Below are positions 1 to 7,816 of a DNA stretch of 16,737 nt, in pieces. The notes below the pieces were generated by a model. It worked only from the letters and a program-made list of their open reading frames with translations, was not told the DNA's origin and made no database searches. This DNA comes from Prevotella sp. UBA2711. Its GTDB lineage: Bacteria > Bacteroidota > Bacteroidia > Bacteroidales > Bacteroidaceae. The translations under genes and the position numbers were made by a program. Position 1 is the first letter of the stretch. The number at the start of each line of letters is the position of its first letter. Location: assembly GCA_002354095.1 (NCBI GenBank), contig DEKX01000040.1, positions 45,460 to 62,196 of the forward strand, in the 5' to 3' direction.

Positions 1-1376
1 CTGTCTATACCAGGATTGGCAGGAACGAAGCGTTCCATCATCTCTTTTGTATAACCTGCAGCTATACAAACAAAGTCGCCCCTCTGATTCTCCAAAGGAC
101 CTAATAAGGTATCAATAGCCTCTGAGCCGAAGTCACCTTGTTTCCCGGACCCACCTGAAGAACCAGTGCCCAGCATATATGCCTCATCAATAAACAGTAC
201 GCCACCCATTGCGCTTTCAACAGCCCGCATAGTCTTGGGGGCTGTCTGTCCGATGTATTCACCAACGAGCGACTCGCGACGAACTTCTACGAACTGACCA
301 TTGGGCAATACACCGAGCTGGTAGAGAATATCACCAAAAAGACGGGCAATGGTGGTCTTGCCTGTGCCAGGATTGCCGAGAAATAGATAGTGGTGCTTCA
401 GTCTGACATCGGCATTGGGGTTTTCGGCCTTGGCCTTTTGTACCATTCTGACTATGCTATGCACCTCTTCCTTCACCTCTTCGATACCCACATAACTATC
501 TATTTCTGCCAAGATGTCCTCAAGCGAACGGGGTTCATAAACTTCGCCTGTGATGTCATCGGGTTCAACACTATTGTGGTGATGAACCATGGCCTGATAA
601 TGGATGTCGTTGCACTTATCAATGGCTTCCCATGCATTGCGGAAGTCCACTTCGCGATTGCGAATCATATTACGGAAGAAACCAAAGATACGTTGTGAGG
701 CCTCTTCACTGACTGGAAGATCTTTCTCCAAACAGTTCTTACAGATGCGGCTCAACGTGTCAGCATTCATATCCTGCAAGTCTAATACCTTGGCAAAGCG
801 ATTTAATCCAGCAGGTTTCTCCTTAAAGAACTTTTCGATATTGACGGGATGACCTGCCATGATCACTATAGGATAGGTGTCCCATCCTGCCGTCGAATCT
901 GTCTCCCAAGTCTCCATACGACTAAAGAGCACGTCGATAGGAGAGATATTATGGCTGTCGCTGATGAGCATGTGAATGTTGTTGATAAACAGGATGCCAC
1001 CACCAAGTACCTTAAAATCATCGGTAGTCTTCTTGTCCATCCATGCCTCAAAATCTGCAGCATCAACCATGACCATCTGCTTCTGCACAATACCTTTCTT
1101 GAAGAAATACTCTTGAATGATATTGGCAATAAAATCCTTACCTGTGCCGCTACTACCTTTCAAGAGGATGTCCATATCAGGACGCTGACCATGACTGCTG
1201 TTGCGTTTAAGCATCAAGTAATACTCGGCCAACTCACGAATGACCTTGACAGCTTTATCCTGACCGATGATACGCTGCAGTATCTGATCGGCCAGGTCAG
1301 GGAACTTCTCACCGCAACGACGGCAGTAGAGTGCATCGTCGCGATTATCCGCATAACATTTATTGCACTGAATCAT
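1..1376 (-). CDS. Zinc-ribbon protein with tandem CbbX-type AAA+ ATPase domains (3' end outside window)
   Basis: The reading frame runs open from an ATG at 1376 off the left edge, giving about 458 residues. It opens with a zinc ribbon (CNKC at 4-7, CRRC at 18-21). AAA module 1 has a good Walker A (GSSGTGKD, 74-81), but its Walker B reads ILFINNI, with Asn in place of both the Mg-binding Asp and the catalytic Glu. AAA module 2 is canonical CbbX/CfxQ type: 'YVGIEEVKEEV', Walker A GNPGTGKT (about 334-341), pore-loop region 'GEYIGQTAPKT', Walker B LFIDEAY (Asp about 397), then 'AGYTKEMMERF'. The family assembles ATP-driven rings that remodel protein complexes. The start codon lies inside the 3' end of the kinase gene (17-bp overlap), so translation is probably coupled. 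The substrate is unknown. The domain call is firm; the biological role is inference. Confidence 0.9.
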   Translation of the reverse strand, partial: MIQCNKCYADNRDDALYCRRCGEKFPDLADQILQRIIGQDKAVKVIRELAEYYLMLKRNSSHGQRPDMDILLKGSSGTGKDFIANIIQEYFFKKGIVQKQMVMVDAADFEAWMDKKTTDDFKVLGGGILFINNIHMLISDSHNISPIDVLFSRMETWETDSTAGWDTYPIVIMAGHPVNIEKFFKEKPAGLNRFAKVLDLQDMNADTLSRICKNCLEKDLPVSEEASQRIFGFFRNMIRNREVDFRNAWEAIDKCNDIHYQAMVHHHNSVEPDDITGEVYEPRSLEDILAEIDSYVGIEEVKEEVHSIVRMVQKAKAENPNADVRLKHHYLFLGNPGTGKTTIARLFGDILYQLGVLPNGQFVEVRRESLVGEYIGQTAPKTMRAVESAMGGVLFIDEAYMLGTGSSGGSGKQGDFGSEAIDTLLGPLENQRGDFVCIAAGYTKEMMERFVPANPGID

Positions 1377-3702
1377 TTTCTTCCTTTACCTTTTTAAAAC
1401 TAATATTGGTTTTCTTCTCTGTCAGATTATCCCTAAACTTGCCATATAACACACTATCGGATTTATAATTTATGGAAAGTTCTACACTACCATCCAATAT
1501 GTCGTCATCTGGTGTGTCGTTTTCCAAGTCCACATCAAGCAAGCCGTCCAATTCGCCTGTGAAAGTCTGGGTGACTGGTTGCTGAGCTTCCACAGTCAAA
1601 GCAATCTTGAAACTGTCGCGATGGGTGCAGAGCACCTGCATAGTGGCTTTCTTCTCGCCAAAAGTTCCTGTCCAGTCGCCTACCATATTGTCGAGTCGGT
1701 CTTGCACCGTAGTGAGTTTTGTGCCTCCTAAATCAGGGGTTATCGACTTATAGCCAAGCCACAAGCCCCATGCGACGAGAATAGGTAGAGCCATCATCAA
1801 CACCATTTTCTTTAGCCCACTGCGGAACTGGTTGGACAAGTCATCATAATCGCTGGCCTGACGATAGATGTAGCCCTGCTGACTCGTATCAAAGGCATAA
1901 TACAAAGGCTGGACCAGCCACATATCGGGGTCGGACTGGGGATTGACACTGGCTCCCTTCAAGTCGTCAGAGAAGATCATGAAATAGACTAGAACCGACA
2001 ATCCCAACATCAGAGCGACGATCACCCAAGGTATAAACGGAAGGAGCGAATCCATAATACTCACTAACCCCCACATCAGCAAGAGCATAATAACAGCTCC
2101 TACGAAAGCCGACACGAGGCAGCCGCAACCGGAACTAAAGGTGTCGTCGTTGAAAATGAAAAAGAGCGCGACAGCGACGATGGCTCCTACAGCCAATGAG
2201 CCTGTAGCGAAAGTGGGAGTCATAGGATTAGCATCGAAAGGCATACCTTTGAAAATCAGCCATCCTATCAACAGTAAGGCAGGAATGGCATAAAAGAGAC
2301 CACATACCGCCTGTGTAAACCAAATGCCCCACTTCCAGTTAGTGAAGGACTTCGTTCCCGACAGGATGGAATCGCGAGCAGCATCAAAGCGCATTACGTT
2401 TTCATCGTCGGGGTCGAGTTCGCGGATAAACTCCAAATAGCGTTCCACCTCACGTTCATAGGTATATTGCCTGGAGAAATCCTTCCAGGGGTTCTCGTGG
2501 AAGAAGATTGCCAGCCAGTCTTTCAAAAGATTATTATGCAAATAATCTAATAACTTGTCACGACTAGCTTTTCTGACATCGTCCAAACTTCTTAACCCAT
2601 AAAATTCTGGAGGATTATTTTCGCCCATCAGCCCATATACCGCTTTCCATCCTGCCGTAAATTTTGAGTATGGAGCACATCCGCCATTACCGCTAGGATG
2701 TACAGTTGTCATTGTGCCGTCTTCATGAATCGTGGCTGTTGAGTAACAACAATTCTCCACCCATTCTTGTTGTTTATTATAACCACTGTCCGACAAAAGA
2801 TTGACAATGACAGTACTCTCAAAACCTACTTCACCTTTATAGAGAGACATCACATAGGCATAAATATTCGCGATAAGGGTGATATCTTCGAGTGGCAAGG
2901 TTGGTGTTGTATCCTCTATCTCGTCAATGATTGACTGGAAATCAGGCTCTGTTGACACCTTGAAGCGTTTGGTCATATCTTTGAGCTGCTTCCAATCGCT
3001 TTCATATTGATCTGGTTCCTGCCATGCATTATCTCCTATTAATTCCGCATGATCATAATCTCCCAATAAAATCCGACCATTTTCCAGATCACTCAGGAAT
3101 AGGTTGCTTATTTTGATATCAGCATGTTTGACTTGCAAGCCTTTATGCAACACATATAAAGCCTGGGCAGCAGATTCCACAATGGTTTTCATTGTATTGA
3201 AATCGGTATTGGATGGCAAACCGTCGAGTGAACCGCCTTCCATATATTTTAAAAGCTCATAAAATCGTTTCTCAGCTATCTGCTCGTCTTCATACCAGCC
3301 ATATTCATACAAAGGAACCAGATGGAATGAGTCTATATCTTTCATGGACGCTTCTTGGATAAAGAACAAGGCATTTGTATCCTTAGGCATCCTACCTGGT
3401 TGATAGAGTTTCCAAACCAGCGTCATACCGTCAGGCGCATTTCTCACCTTATATATATCAGCATGTCCATCCTCACCTTTCCGGATGAGGTTGCTCACTA
3501 TCACATTGTATTCTTTCAAGCTAATTGTTCTGCCGATAAAGGCATCATCCTGATTTTCATCATCTTCATACTCCTCATCGTCAAAGTCTTCATCGCCTTC
3601 CTGAGTTGGTTCATCCATCGGTGTAGGATCATCCATCGGCGTAGGTTCATCCATCAACTCATCAAGAGGAGTAGAATCATCAAAAATGTTATTGTCTGCC
3701 AT
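1360..3702 (-). CDS. Membrane-anchored Ser/Thr protein kinase-like protein with five TM segments and a beta-rich C-terminal domain
   Basis: This is a 780-aa protein. Residues 1-55 are a very acidic, low-complexity tail with repeated (M)D(E/D)PTP units. A eukaryotic-type kinase fold follows: a glycine-containing loop near 74-82 ('RKGEDGHADIYKV'), the ATP-anchoring Lys98 in 'LVWKLY', the catalytic loop HADIKISN (193-200; Asp195, Lys197, Asn200) and GDYD (214-217) in the DFG position. The catalytic residues are present, so activity is plausible although the metal motif is atypical. Five hydrophobic segments (about 461-484, 498-517, 528-549, 554-577, 632-654) put residues 655-780, a beta-rich region with 'GDWTGTF', on the far side of the membrane if the kinase is cytoplasmic. 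It sits 7 bp after the zinc-ribbon gene and overlaps the next gene. Envelope sensing is inference; the lack of a C-terminal enzyme motif fits a ligand-binding role. Confidence 0.88.
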   Translation of the reverse strand: MADNNIFDDSTPLDELMDEPTPMDDPTPMDEPTQEGDEDFDDEEYEDDENQDDAFIGRTISLKEYNVIVSNLIRKGEDGHADIYKVRNAPDGMTLVWKLYQPGRMPKDTNALFFIQEASMKDIDSFHLVPLYEYGWYEDEQIAEKRFYELLKYMEGGSLDGLPSNTDFNTMKTIVESAAQALYVLHKGLQVKHADIKISNLFLSDLENGRILLGDYDHAELIGDNAWQEPDQYESDWKQLKDMTKRFKVSTEPDFQSIIDEIEDTTPTLPLEDITLIANIYAYVMSLYKGEVGFESTVIVNLLSDSGYNKQQEWVENCCYSTATIHEDGTMTTVHPSGNGGCAPYSKFTAGWKAVYGLMGENNPPEFYGLRSLDDVRKASRDKLLDYLHNNLLKDWLAIFFHENPWKDFSRQYTYEREVERYLEFIRELDPDDENVMRFDAARDSILSGTKSFTNWKWGIWFTQAVCGLFYAIPALLLIGWLIFKGMPFDANPMTPTFATGSLAVGAIVAVALFFIFNDDTFSSGCGCLVSAFVGAVIMLLLMWGLVSIMDSLLPFIPWVIVALMLGLSVLVYFMIFSDDLKGASVNPQSDPDMWLVQPLYYAFDTSQQGYIYRQASDYDDLSNQFRSGLKKMVLMMALPILVAWGLWLGYKSITPDLGGTKLTTVQDRLDNMVGDWTGTFGEKKATMQVLCTHRDSFKIALTVEAQQPVTQTFTGELDGLLDVDLENDTPDDDILDGSVELSINYKSDSVLYGKFRDNLTEKKTNISFKKVKEENDSVQ
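3611..3658 (-). repeat. 18-bp tandem repeat in the kinase N-terminal tail
   Basis: Two 18-bp units (3611-3628 and 3629-3646) differ at two positions and are followed by a 9-bp partial copy. They encode repeated Asp-Glu/Asp-Pro-Thr-Pro-Met units in the acidic N-terminal tail of the kinase. The unit is a multiple of three, so copy-number change by slippage would lengthen or shorten the tail in frame. Confidence 0.8.
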
Positions 3703-3709
3703 AGTAACT

Positions 3710-4420
3710 TTATTCTTTAGTCCATGTTTCTATTTCCTTTTCTTCTGTCACAGTATCGTAAAGCCAAGTGCCACCTAATTGCGGCTCAACACATTCGTTT
3801 GGACAAGTGTGAGTACAACCACAGTAATTGCATACCCATCCACAACGCACCTGTGTCTTTACCAAAACTTTAGATTTACGCAAAACATCACGAGCACTGT
3901 AGAACGTGCGCTGCATCTGAGGCGTCGAATCTCGTGGTGGCTGCATACGCTGCATGGAATCGTTAAGACTAGCCAGCTTGAGCGAGAACTCCTTTTCTGC
4001 GGCTGGTTCGCTCTCCATCTTCTCTGCTACCTCTTCCAACTCTTTGACCTGCTGTTTTACTACCTGATAGACAGGATCGGTCTCTGCCTGTTGTATGGCT
4101 TCCTGAGCCAAGTCGTCGAGAGGCTCGTTGCACTTCTTGCAGAAGCTGCGATAGTTCAATGTGCCACACTTTGGACATATGATGCCACCGATTCCATTAC
4201 CACACTCAGAGCAAAACTTCTCGCCTGGCACCATTCGGGCGCCACAGAAGGTACAATGGTCAGCATGGAGCGGTCTGCCACATGACGGACAAAGTTCCAA
4301 ATGGGAGTCAACCGACTCACCACAATGAGGACATTCCATGCTCGTGCCTCCCACGTAACGGATTTTCTTGAGCGTCTGCTTTTGTTCTTGCTCTTGATAT
4401 TGCATATTCTCTGGTTTCAT
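3710..4420 (-). CDS. Multi-zinc-ribbon protein with a Cys-rich C-terminus
   Basis: This is a 236-aa protein if it starts at the ATG at 4420. Three zinc-ribbon units lie in series: C30/C33 with C44/C47, C56/C59 with C70/C73, and C82/C85 with C94/C97. This is the double-zinc-ribbon (DZANK/zinc_ribbon_2) style. A charged, probably helical linker of about 75 residues follows, then a second cluster of six cysteines (193, 197, 200, 202, 206, 210) in 'CNYCGCTHTCPNEC'. No enzyme motif is visible; such proteins usually act as adaptors. Start choice is open: 4438 lies 8 bp after the upstream stop, 4420 gives a 26-bp gap, and 4339 (MECPHCG) follows a GGGAGG sequence but leaves a gap of about 107 bp. The next gene downstream is the kinase, 7 bp away. 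A role in binding the AAA+ proteins or the kinase is inference. Confidence 0.82.
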   Translation of the reverse strand: MKPENMQYQEQEQKQTLKKIRYVGGTSMECPHCGESVDSHLELCPSCGRPLHADHCTFCGARMVPGEKFCSECGNGIGGIICPKCGTLNYRSFCKKCNEPLDDLAQEAIQQAETDPVYQVVKQQVKELEEVAEKMESEPAAEKEFSLKLASLNDSMQRMQPPRDSTPQMQRTFYSARDVLRKSKVLVKTQVRCGWVCNYCGCTHTCPNECVEPQLGGTWLYDTVTEEKEIETWTKE

Positions 4421-4446
4421 AACTCTATGGGGTATCATTAAACTAA

Positions 4447-7400
4447 TTAAAAACCTATTTTCCCTGCCGACTGACGCGTCCACTCAAAATGATCCACATC
4501 ATCAGCCGTTACCTCTACCACTGATTGTCCGTCATTTGCTATACGAAGCTGGGACACCATGGCAATAGCTTGCGCCAGGTTTTGCATGGTTCGGGCCGAA
4601 ACTGGCATGTCCTTCGATTCGCCATTCTTTATGTTCTTAACAAAGACGTTCAATTTCTCTTTAGCACCATCTGAAATCGTCAGTTTGTAGTCACGATGCA
4701 ACAGACAGATCAGTACATCCAGTAATTCTTCTGCTTTATAATCATTAAATACAATAGAATTATGATAAGAGGGAATACCTCCATCAGCCAACATCTTGGC
4801 GATGGACACATCATTATTAGTCACACGCGCCATCACAAATGCTGTCACCTGCTTACGCTCAGTGATTTTATTCATAATCCACATACGTAGGTTATCATAG
4901 TTCTCATTCCTGTATTCTGGCGCATCCATATCCAGGAAAAGCAATCCATCGCTGGCTTTCTTCAAAGCCTGCTCCAATACTTGGAAGCTATCATTACCAG
5001 TCAGTTCTTCTGCGTTGACACAAACCGTATGTCCAAGCTTCAGAATGCCCAGTCCTTGCAATATCTTGGCGAGGATTTCGGCAACCGTACTCTTACCTGT
5101 TCCTGTACGGCCTATAAAATCCCAGCATAAATTGACAGGCTTGAGTCGTAATGTTCCATTCTGATGTTGTAAACGCGATACAGTTGTAAAATCATGAAGA
5201 GCCTTCTTAGCCGTCTGCAAGCCTACTAACTTATCCAATCTGTCAAGTGAAGCATTAAGCAACAGTTCATCAATAGGCTCTGGTTTTAGGTAATGCAGCT
5301 TCAAATTAGGTATATCACTTGCCTCTATCCTTGACAGTTGCTCATCACTGATCCTATCAGCAGATATAGCCGACAATCGGTTACCCAAGGCAGGAATAAT
5401 CTGTGATGTTAGCAGACGAGTTATAAACCGACCGTTACCAAAATGTTCGTCTTTGTGATTATATTCATCAATCACATAATCCGAGAGTTTCTTTTCCGCC
5501 TCTGGTGTGAGTACATAGTGTTCACGCTCCAGTACCTTATGTCCAATCTCCATTAGTTGATTAGGGGTGTAGTCTGGGAACTCGAAGATATATGAAAAGC
5601 GGCTCTTCAATCCTGGGTTAGCCTCCAGCATATCATTCATTTCCTTCGTATAGCCTGCCAGAATAACCATCAGGTCTGGTTCGTCTTGTGCCAGAAAGGT
5701 CAGCAAAGTCTCGATGACACGCAATCCATAGTCTTTCGTGTCATCCGCCTTTACGAAGAGGTTATAAGCCTCATCAATAAAGAGGATACCACCTGAAGCC
5801 CGCTGAAGGGCATCAAGGGTGTTCTGTTCCGCGTCACCAAAATAGCGGCCTATCAGTTTTGACCGTTCTGTCTCTACGACATGTCCCTTTGAGAGCACGC
5901 CGATACCATGATAAATCTCTCCAAGGTATTTGGCAATGGTGGTCTTACCTGTTCCCGGGTTACCTGTAAACACCATGTGCATAGGCGGCATTTTGTTGTA
6001 GAGTCCCCTGTCTGCACGCATTTTATTAAGTCTTACCAATGAAGTGTGGGCAAGGATTCGCTTCTTCACATCATCCAGGCCTACTAAGGCATTAAGTTTG
6101 GCAATAGCATCAGTTGGGTCAGGTATTTCCACCTCAGGGATATCTGAGGCCTCAATCACCATATGGCTGACACGTTGCGGATTGAGTCCATCTCCCACTA
6201 CACGACTAATCATCCGTGGGAGGATCTGATTCTCAATAATTTTCTCGATATATTTCGTATTCGTAAAGCGGTTACCTCGCATCGAATAGATATACTTCAT
6301 ATAATCATAAAGACTATCGCACGCCTCCTTGGTCACCATGCATTCCCGATCTTTCAGACATTGCAAGGCATATATATATAGCGAGTCCTCATGCAAATCT
6401 GCGAAGTGGAAAATATTCGTAAAGACCTCCTGAGCATTGGGACTGCTATTCACGACCTCCAACAACTGGTTTCGGATACCGGAAAGAATGATGACACAAT
6501 TGTTCATATCCTCCGTATGATTACAGATTGCCTCAATGCCCGTCAACGAGCCTACGGCTCCCTTCTTCCCAAAAGCGTCGGCATTATGTATATAAATCAG
6601 TGTATTCCGATTGTCACTGATCAGTTGATTAATACTATTGGAAAAACCGTCTGTCGGATCGAAGAGCTTGATAGCATCCTGCTTTATAAAGCTTCTCACC
6701 ACACCAAGCTTCTTCAGTTCCTCATATACAGCACGCGCTGCCTCTTCCTTGCCAACGCCCTCATTACCAGTAATGATATAATGCCGCCCACGAAGGATAC
6801 CGCAGATGGTGGAAAGTTCCTGTTGTTTCCGACCTTCATTATAGGTGACAACATCGCGCAAATACTGGAGATAGGTCTTGAAATTCTCCGGTGCATAGTC
6901 CAACAAATTAACTTTGACTGGAACTCGTGCCGCAAAAGGGTGTACAGCCTTTGAGGGCTGTTTCTCCACAGTCTTCGATTGTACATCATCATATGTCACC
7001 AGGCAGTCTTCCACACTGTATTTCGTATCATCCAATAATGGGATGAGCAACATCGGTACACCTCCTAGTGATATCACACACCAACTGAAACATTTTCCAT
7101 CCCACGGCTGATCTACAGGCAGCAGGCTTCCTATCTCTACAGGCTTTCCAGGATCAAACTGCTGATACACATGCTCCTGTACAAAGGTCACGTTCTCACT
7201 GATATCCAAAGGACAAACAGGTGCCTGACGTGATTCGAAATAATAGAAGCTAACCGTGCTACTGAAGCTATAATTGAGAAGACTGCGAAGCGTGATGTCA
7301 ATAGAAATAGAATGGTCGTCCGCTCTCCTGACAGCGTTCAGCGAAACAGCCGACACCGTTTTATGTGGATTAGTTGGGAAGCGGCCAATACCAAGTGGAT

Positions 7401-7788
7401 ACGCCATCAGTTTCTCATCCCCATTATAGACAACGACTGTATAAGGTCTGACCATACCTTTTGTTTCGGAAGGGAGCGGTCTGATACCTGTAGGTACAAG
7501 AAGCTCGAAATCACCAATCTCATTAATGGATTGAATGGTCAATGACTTTCCCACAAGATATTTCAAATTATCGGTACTCAAGTCGCCAGTGATACCATCA
7601 TAAAGAGCTATTCTTATCTTGAATGGATGGATGGCATTGCTACAGCCTTTTACATAGACTATCACTTCTGATTCCCCATCATAGGGAAAAGTGACATCAC
7701 CTAAGGCATAAAATGGAATATTCTTATCCCATTTTCCATATATGACTTTAAAGTCATTTACCGAAACATCAATATCATCAAAATTCAT
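4447..7788 (-). CDS. Three-module CbbX/CfxQ-type AAA+ protein with a beta-rich N-terminal region
   Basis: This is an 1113-aa protein. Residues 1 to about 300 look beta-rich, with alternating hydrophobics and aromatics and no motif I recognise; they may form two sandwich-like domains. Module 1 has a Walker A (GNEGVGKE, 341-348), but the Walker B position reads LIYIHNAD, without Asp-Glu. Module 2 is canonical: 'LVGLDDVKKRI', Walker A GNPGTGKT (609-616), pore-like 'GRYFGDAEQNT', Walker B LFIDEAY (Asp672), and a likely arginine finger in 'NPGLKSRF'. Module 3 keeps Walker A (GRTGTGKS, 893-900) and an Asp (LFLDMD, Asp953), but the catalytic Glu is Met and the arginine-finger segment is replaced ('PSYHNSIVF'). 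One active ATPase flanked by two binding or structural modules is the likely reading. Typical CbbX proteins are about 300 aa with one module. The gene begins 28 bp after the STAND gene. Function is unknown; protein-complex remodelling is the family expectation. Confidence 0.9.
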   Translation of the reverse strand: MNFDDIDVSVNDFKVIYGKWDKNIPFYALGDVTFPYDGESEVIVYVKGCSNAIHPFKIRIALYDGITGDLSTDNLKYLVGKSLTIQSINEIGDFELLVPTGIRPLPSETKGMVRPYTVVVYNGDEKLMAYPLGIGRFPTNPHKTVSAVSLNAVRRADDHSISIDITLRSLLNYSFSSTVSFYYFESRQAPVCPLDISENVTFVQEHVYQQFDPGKPVEIGSLLPVDQPWDGKCFSWCVISLGGVPMLLIPLLDDTKYSVEDCLVTYDDVQSKTVEKQPSKAVHPFAARVPVKVNLLDYAPENFKTYLQYLRDVVTYNEGRKQQELSTICGILRGRHYIITGNEGVGKEEAARAVYEELKKLGVVRSFIKQDAIKLFDPTDGFSNSINQLISDNRNTLIYIHNADAFGKKGAVGSLTGIEAICNHTEDMNNCVIILSGIRNQLLEVVNSSPNAQEVFTNIFHFADLHEDSLYIYALQCLKDRECMVTKEACDSLYDYMKYIYSMRGNRFTNTKYIEKIIENQILPRMISRVVGDGLNPQRVSHMVIEASDIPEVEIPDPTDAIAKLNALVGLDDVKKRILAHTSLVRLNKMRADRGLYNKMPPMHMVFTGNPGTGKTTIAKYLGEIYHGIGVLSKGHVVETERSKLIGRYFGDAEQNTLDALQRASGGILFIDEAYNLFVKADDTKDYGLRVIETLLTFLAQDEPDLMVILAGYTKEMNDMLEANPGLKSRFSYIFEFPDYTPNQLMEIGHKVLEREHYVLTPEAEKKLSDYVIDEYNHKDEHFGNGRFITRLLTSQIIPALGNRLSAISADRISDEQLSRIEASDIPNLKLHYLKPEPIDELLLNASLDRLDKLVGLQTAKKALHDFTTVSRLQHQNGTLRLKPVNLCWDFIGRTGTGKSTVAEILAKILQGLGILKLGHTVCVNAEELTGNDSFQVLEQALKKASDGLLFLDMDAPEYRNENYDNLRMWIMNKITERKQVTAFVMARVTNNDVSIAKMLADGGIPSYHNSIVFNDYKAEELLDVLICLLHRDYKLTISDGAKEKLNVFVKNIKNGESKDMPVSARTMQNLAQAIAMVSQLRIANDGQSVVEVTADDVDHFEWTRQSAGKIGF

Positions 7789-7816
7789 ATCGACATCTAT
7801 TCTTTTCTTAAATCCA

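Noticed and set aside
849..1397. Plus-strand open frame of 182 codons
   Set aside because: It lies opposite the zinc-ribbon AAA+ gene, whose frame has clear Walker motifs; the plus-strand product has no recognisable domain.
6391..6954. Plus-strand open frame of 187 codons
   Set aside because: Antisense shadow of the triple AAA+ gene; no promoter and no domain.
1..7788. Type VII secretion (EccA-like) or RuBisCO-activase function for the CbbX-type ATPases
   Set aside because: Only the AAA+ module is shared. No EccB/C/D, WXG100 or Calvin-cycle genes are present, and the domain layouts differ.
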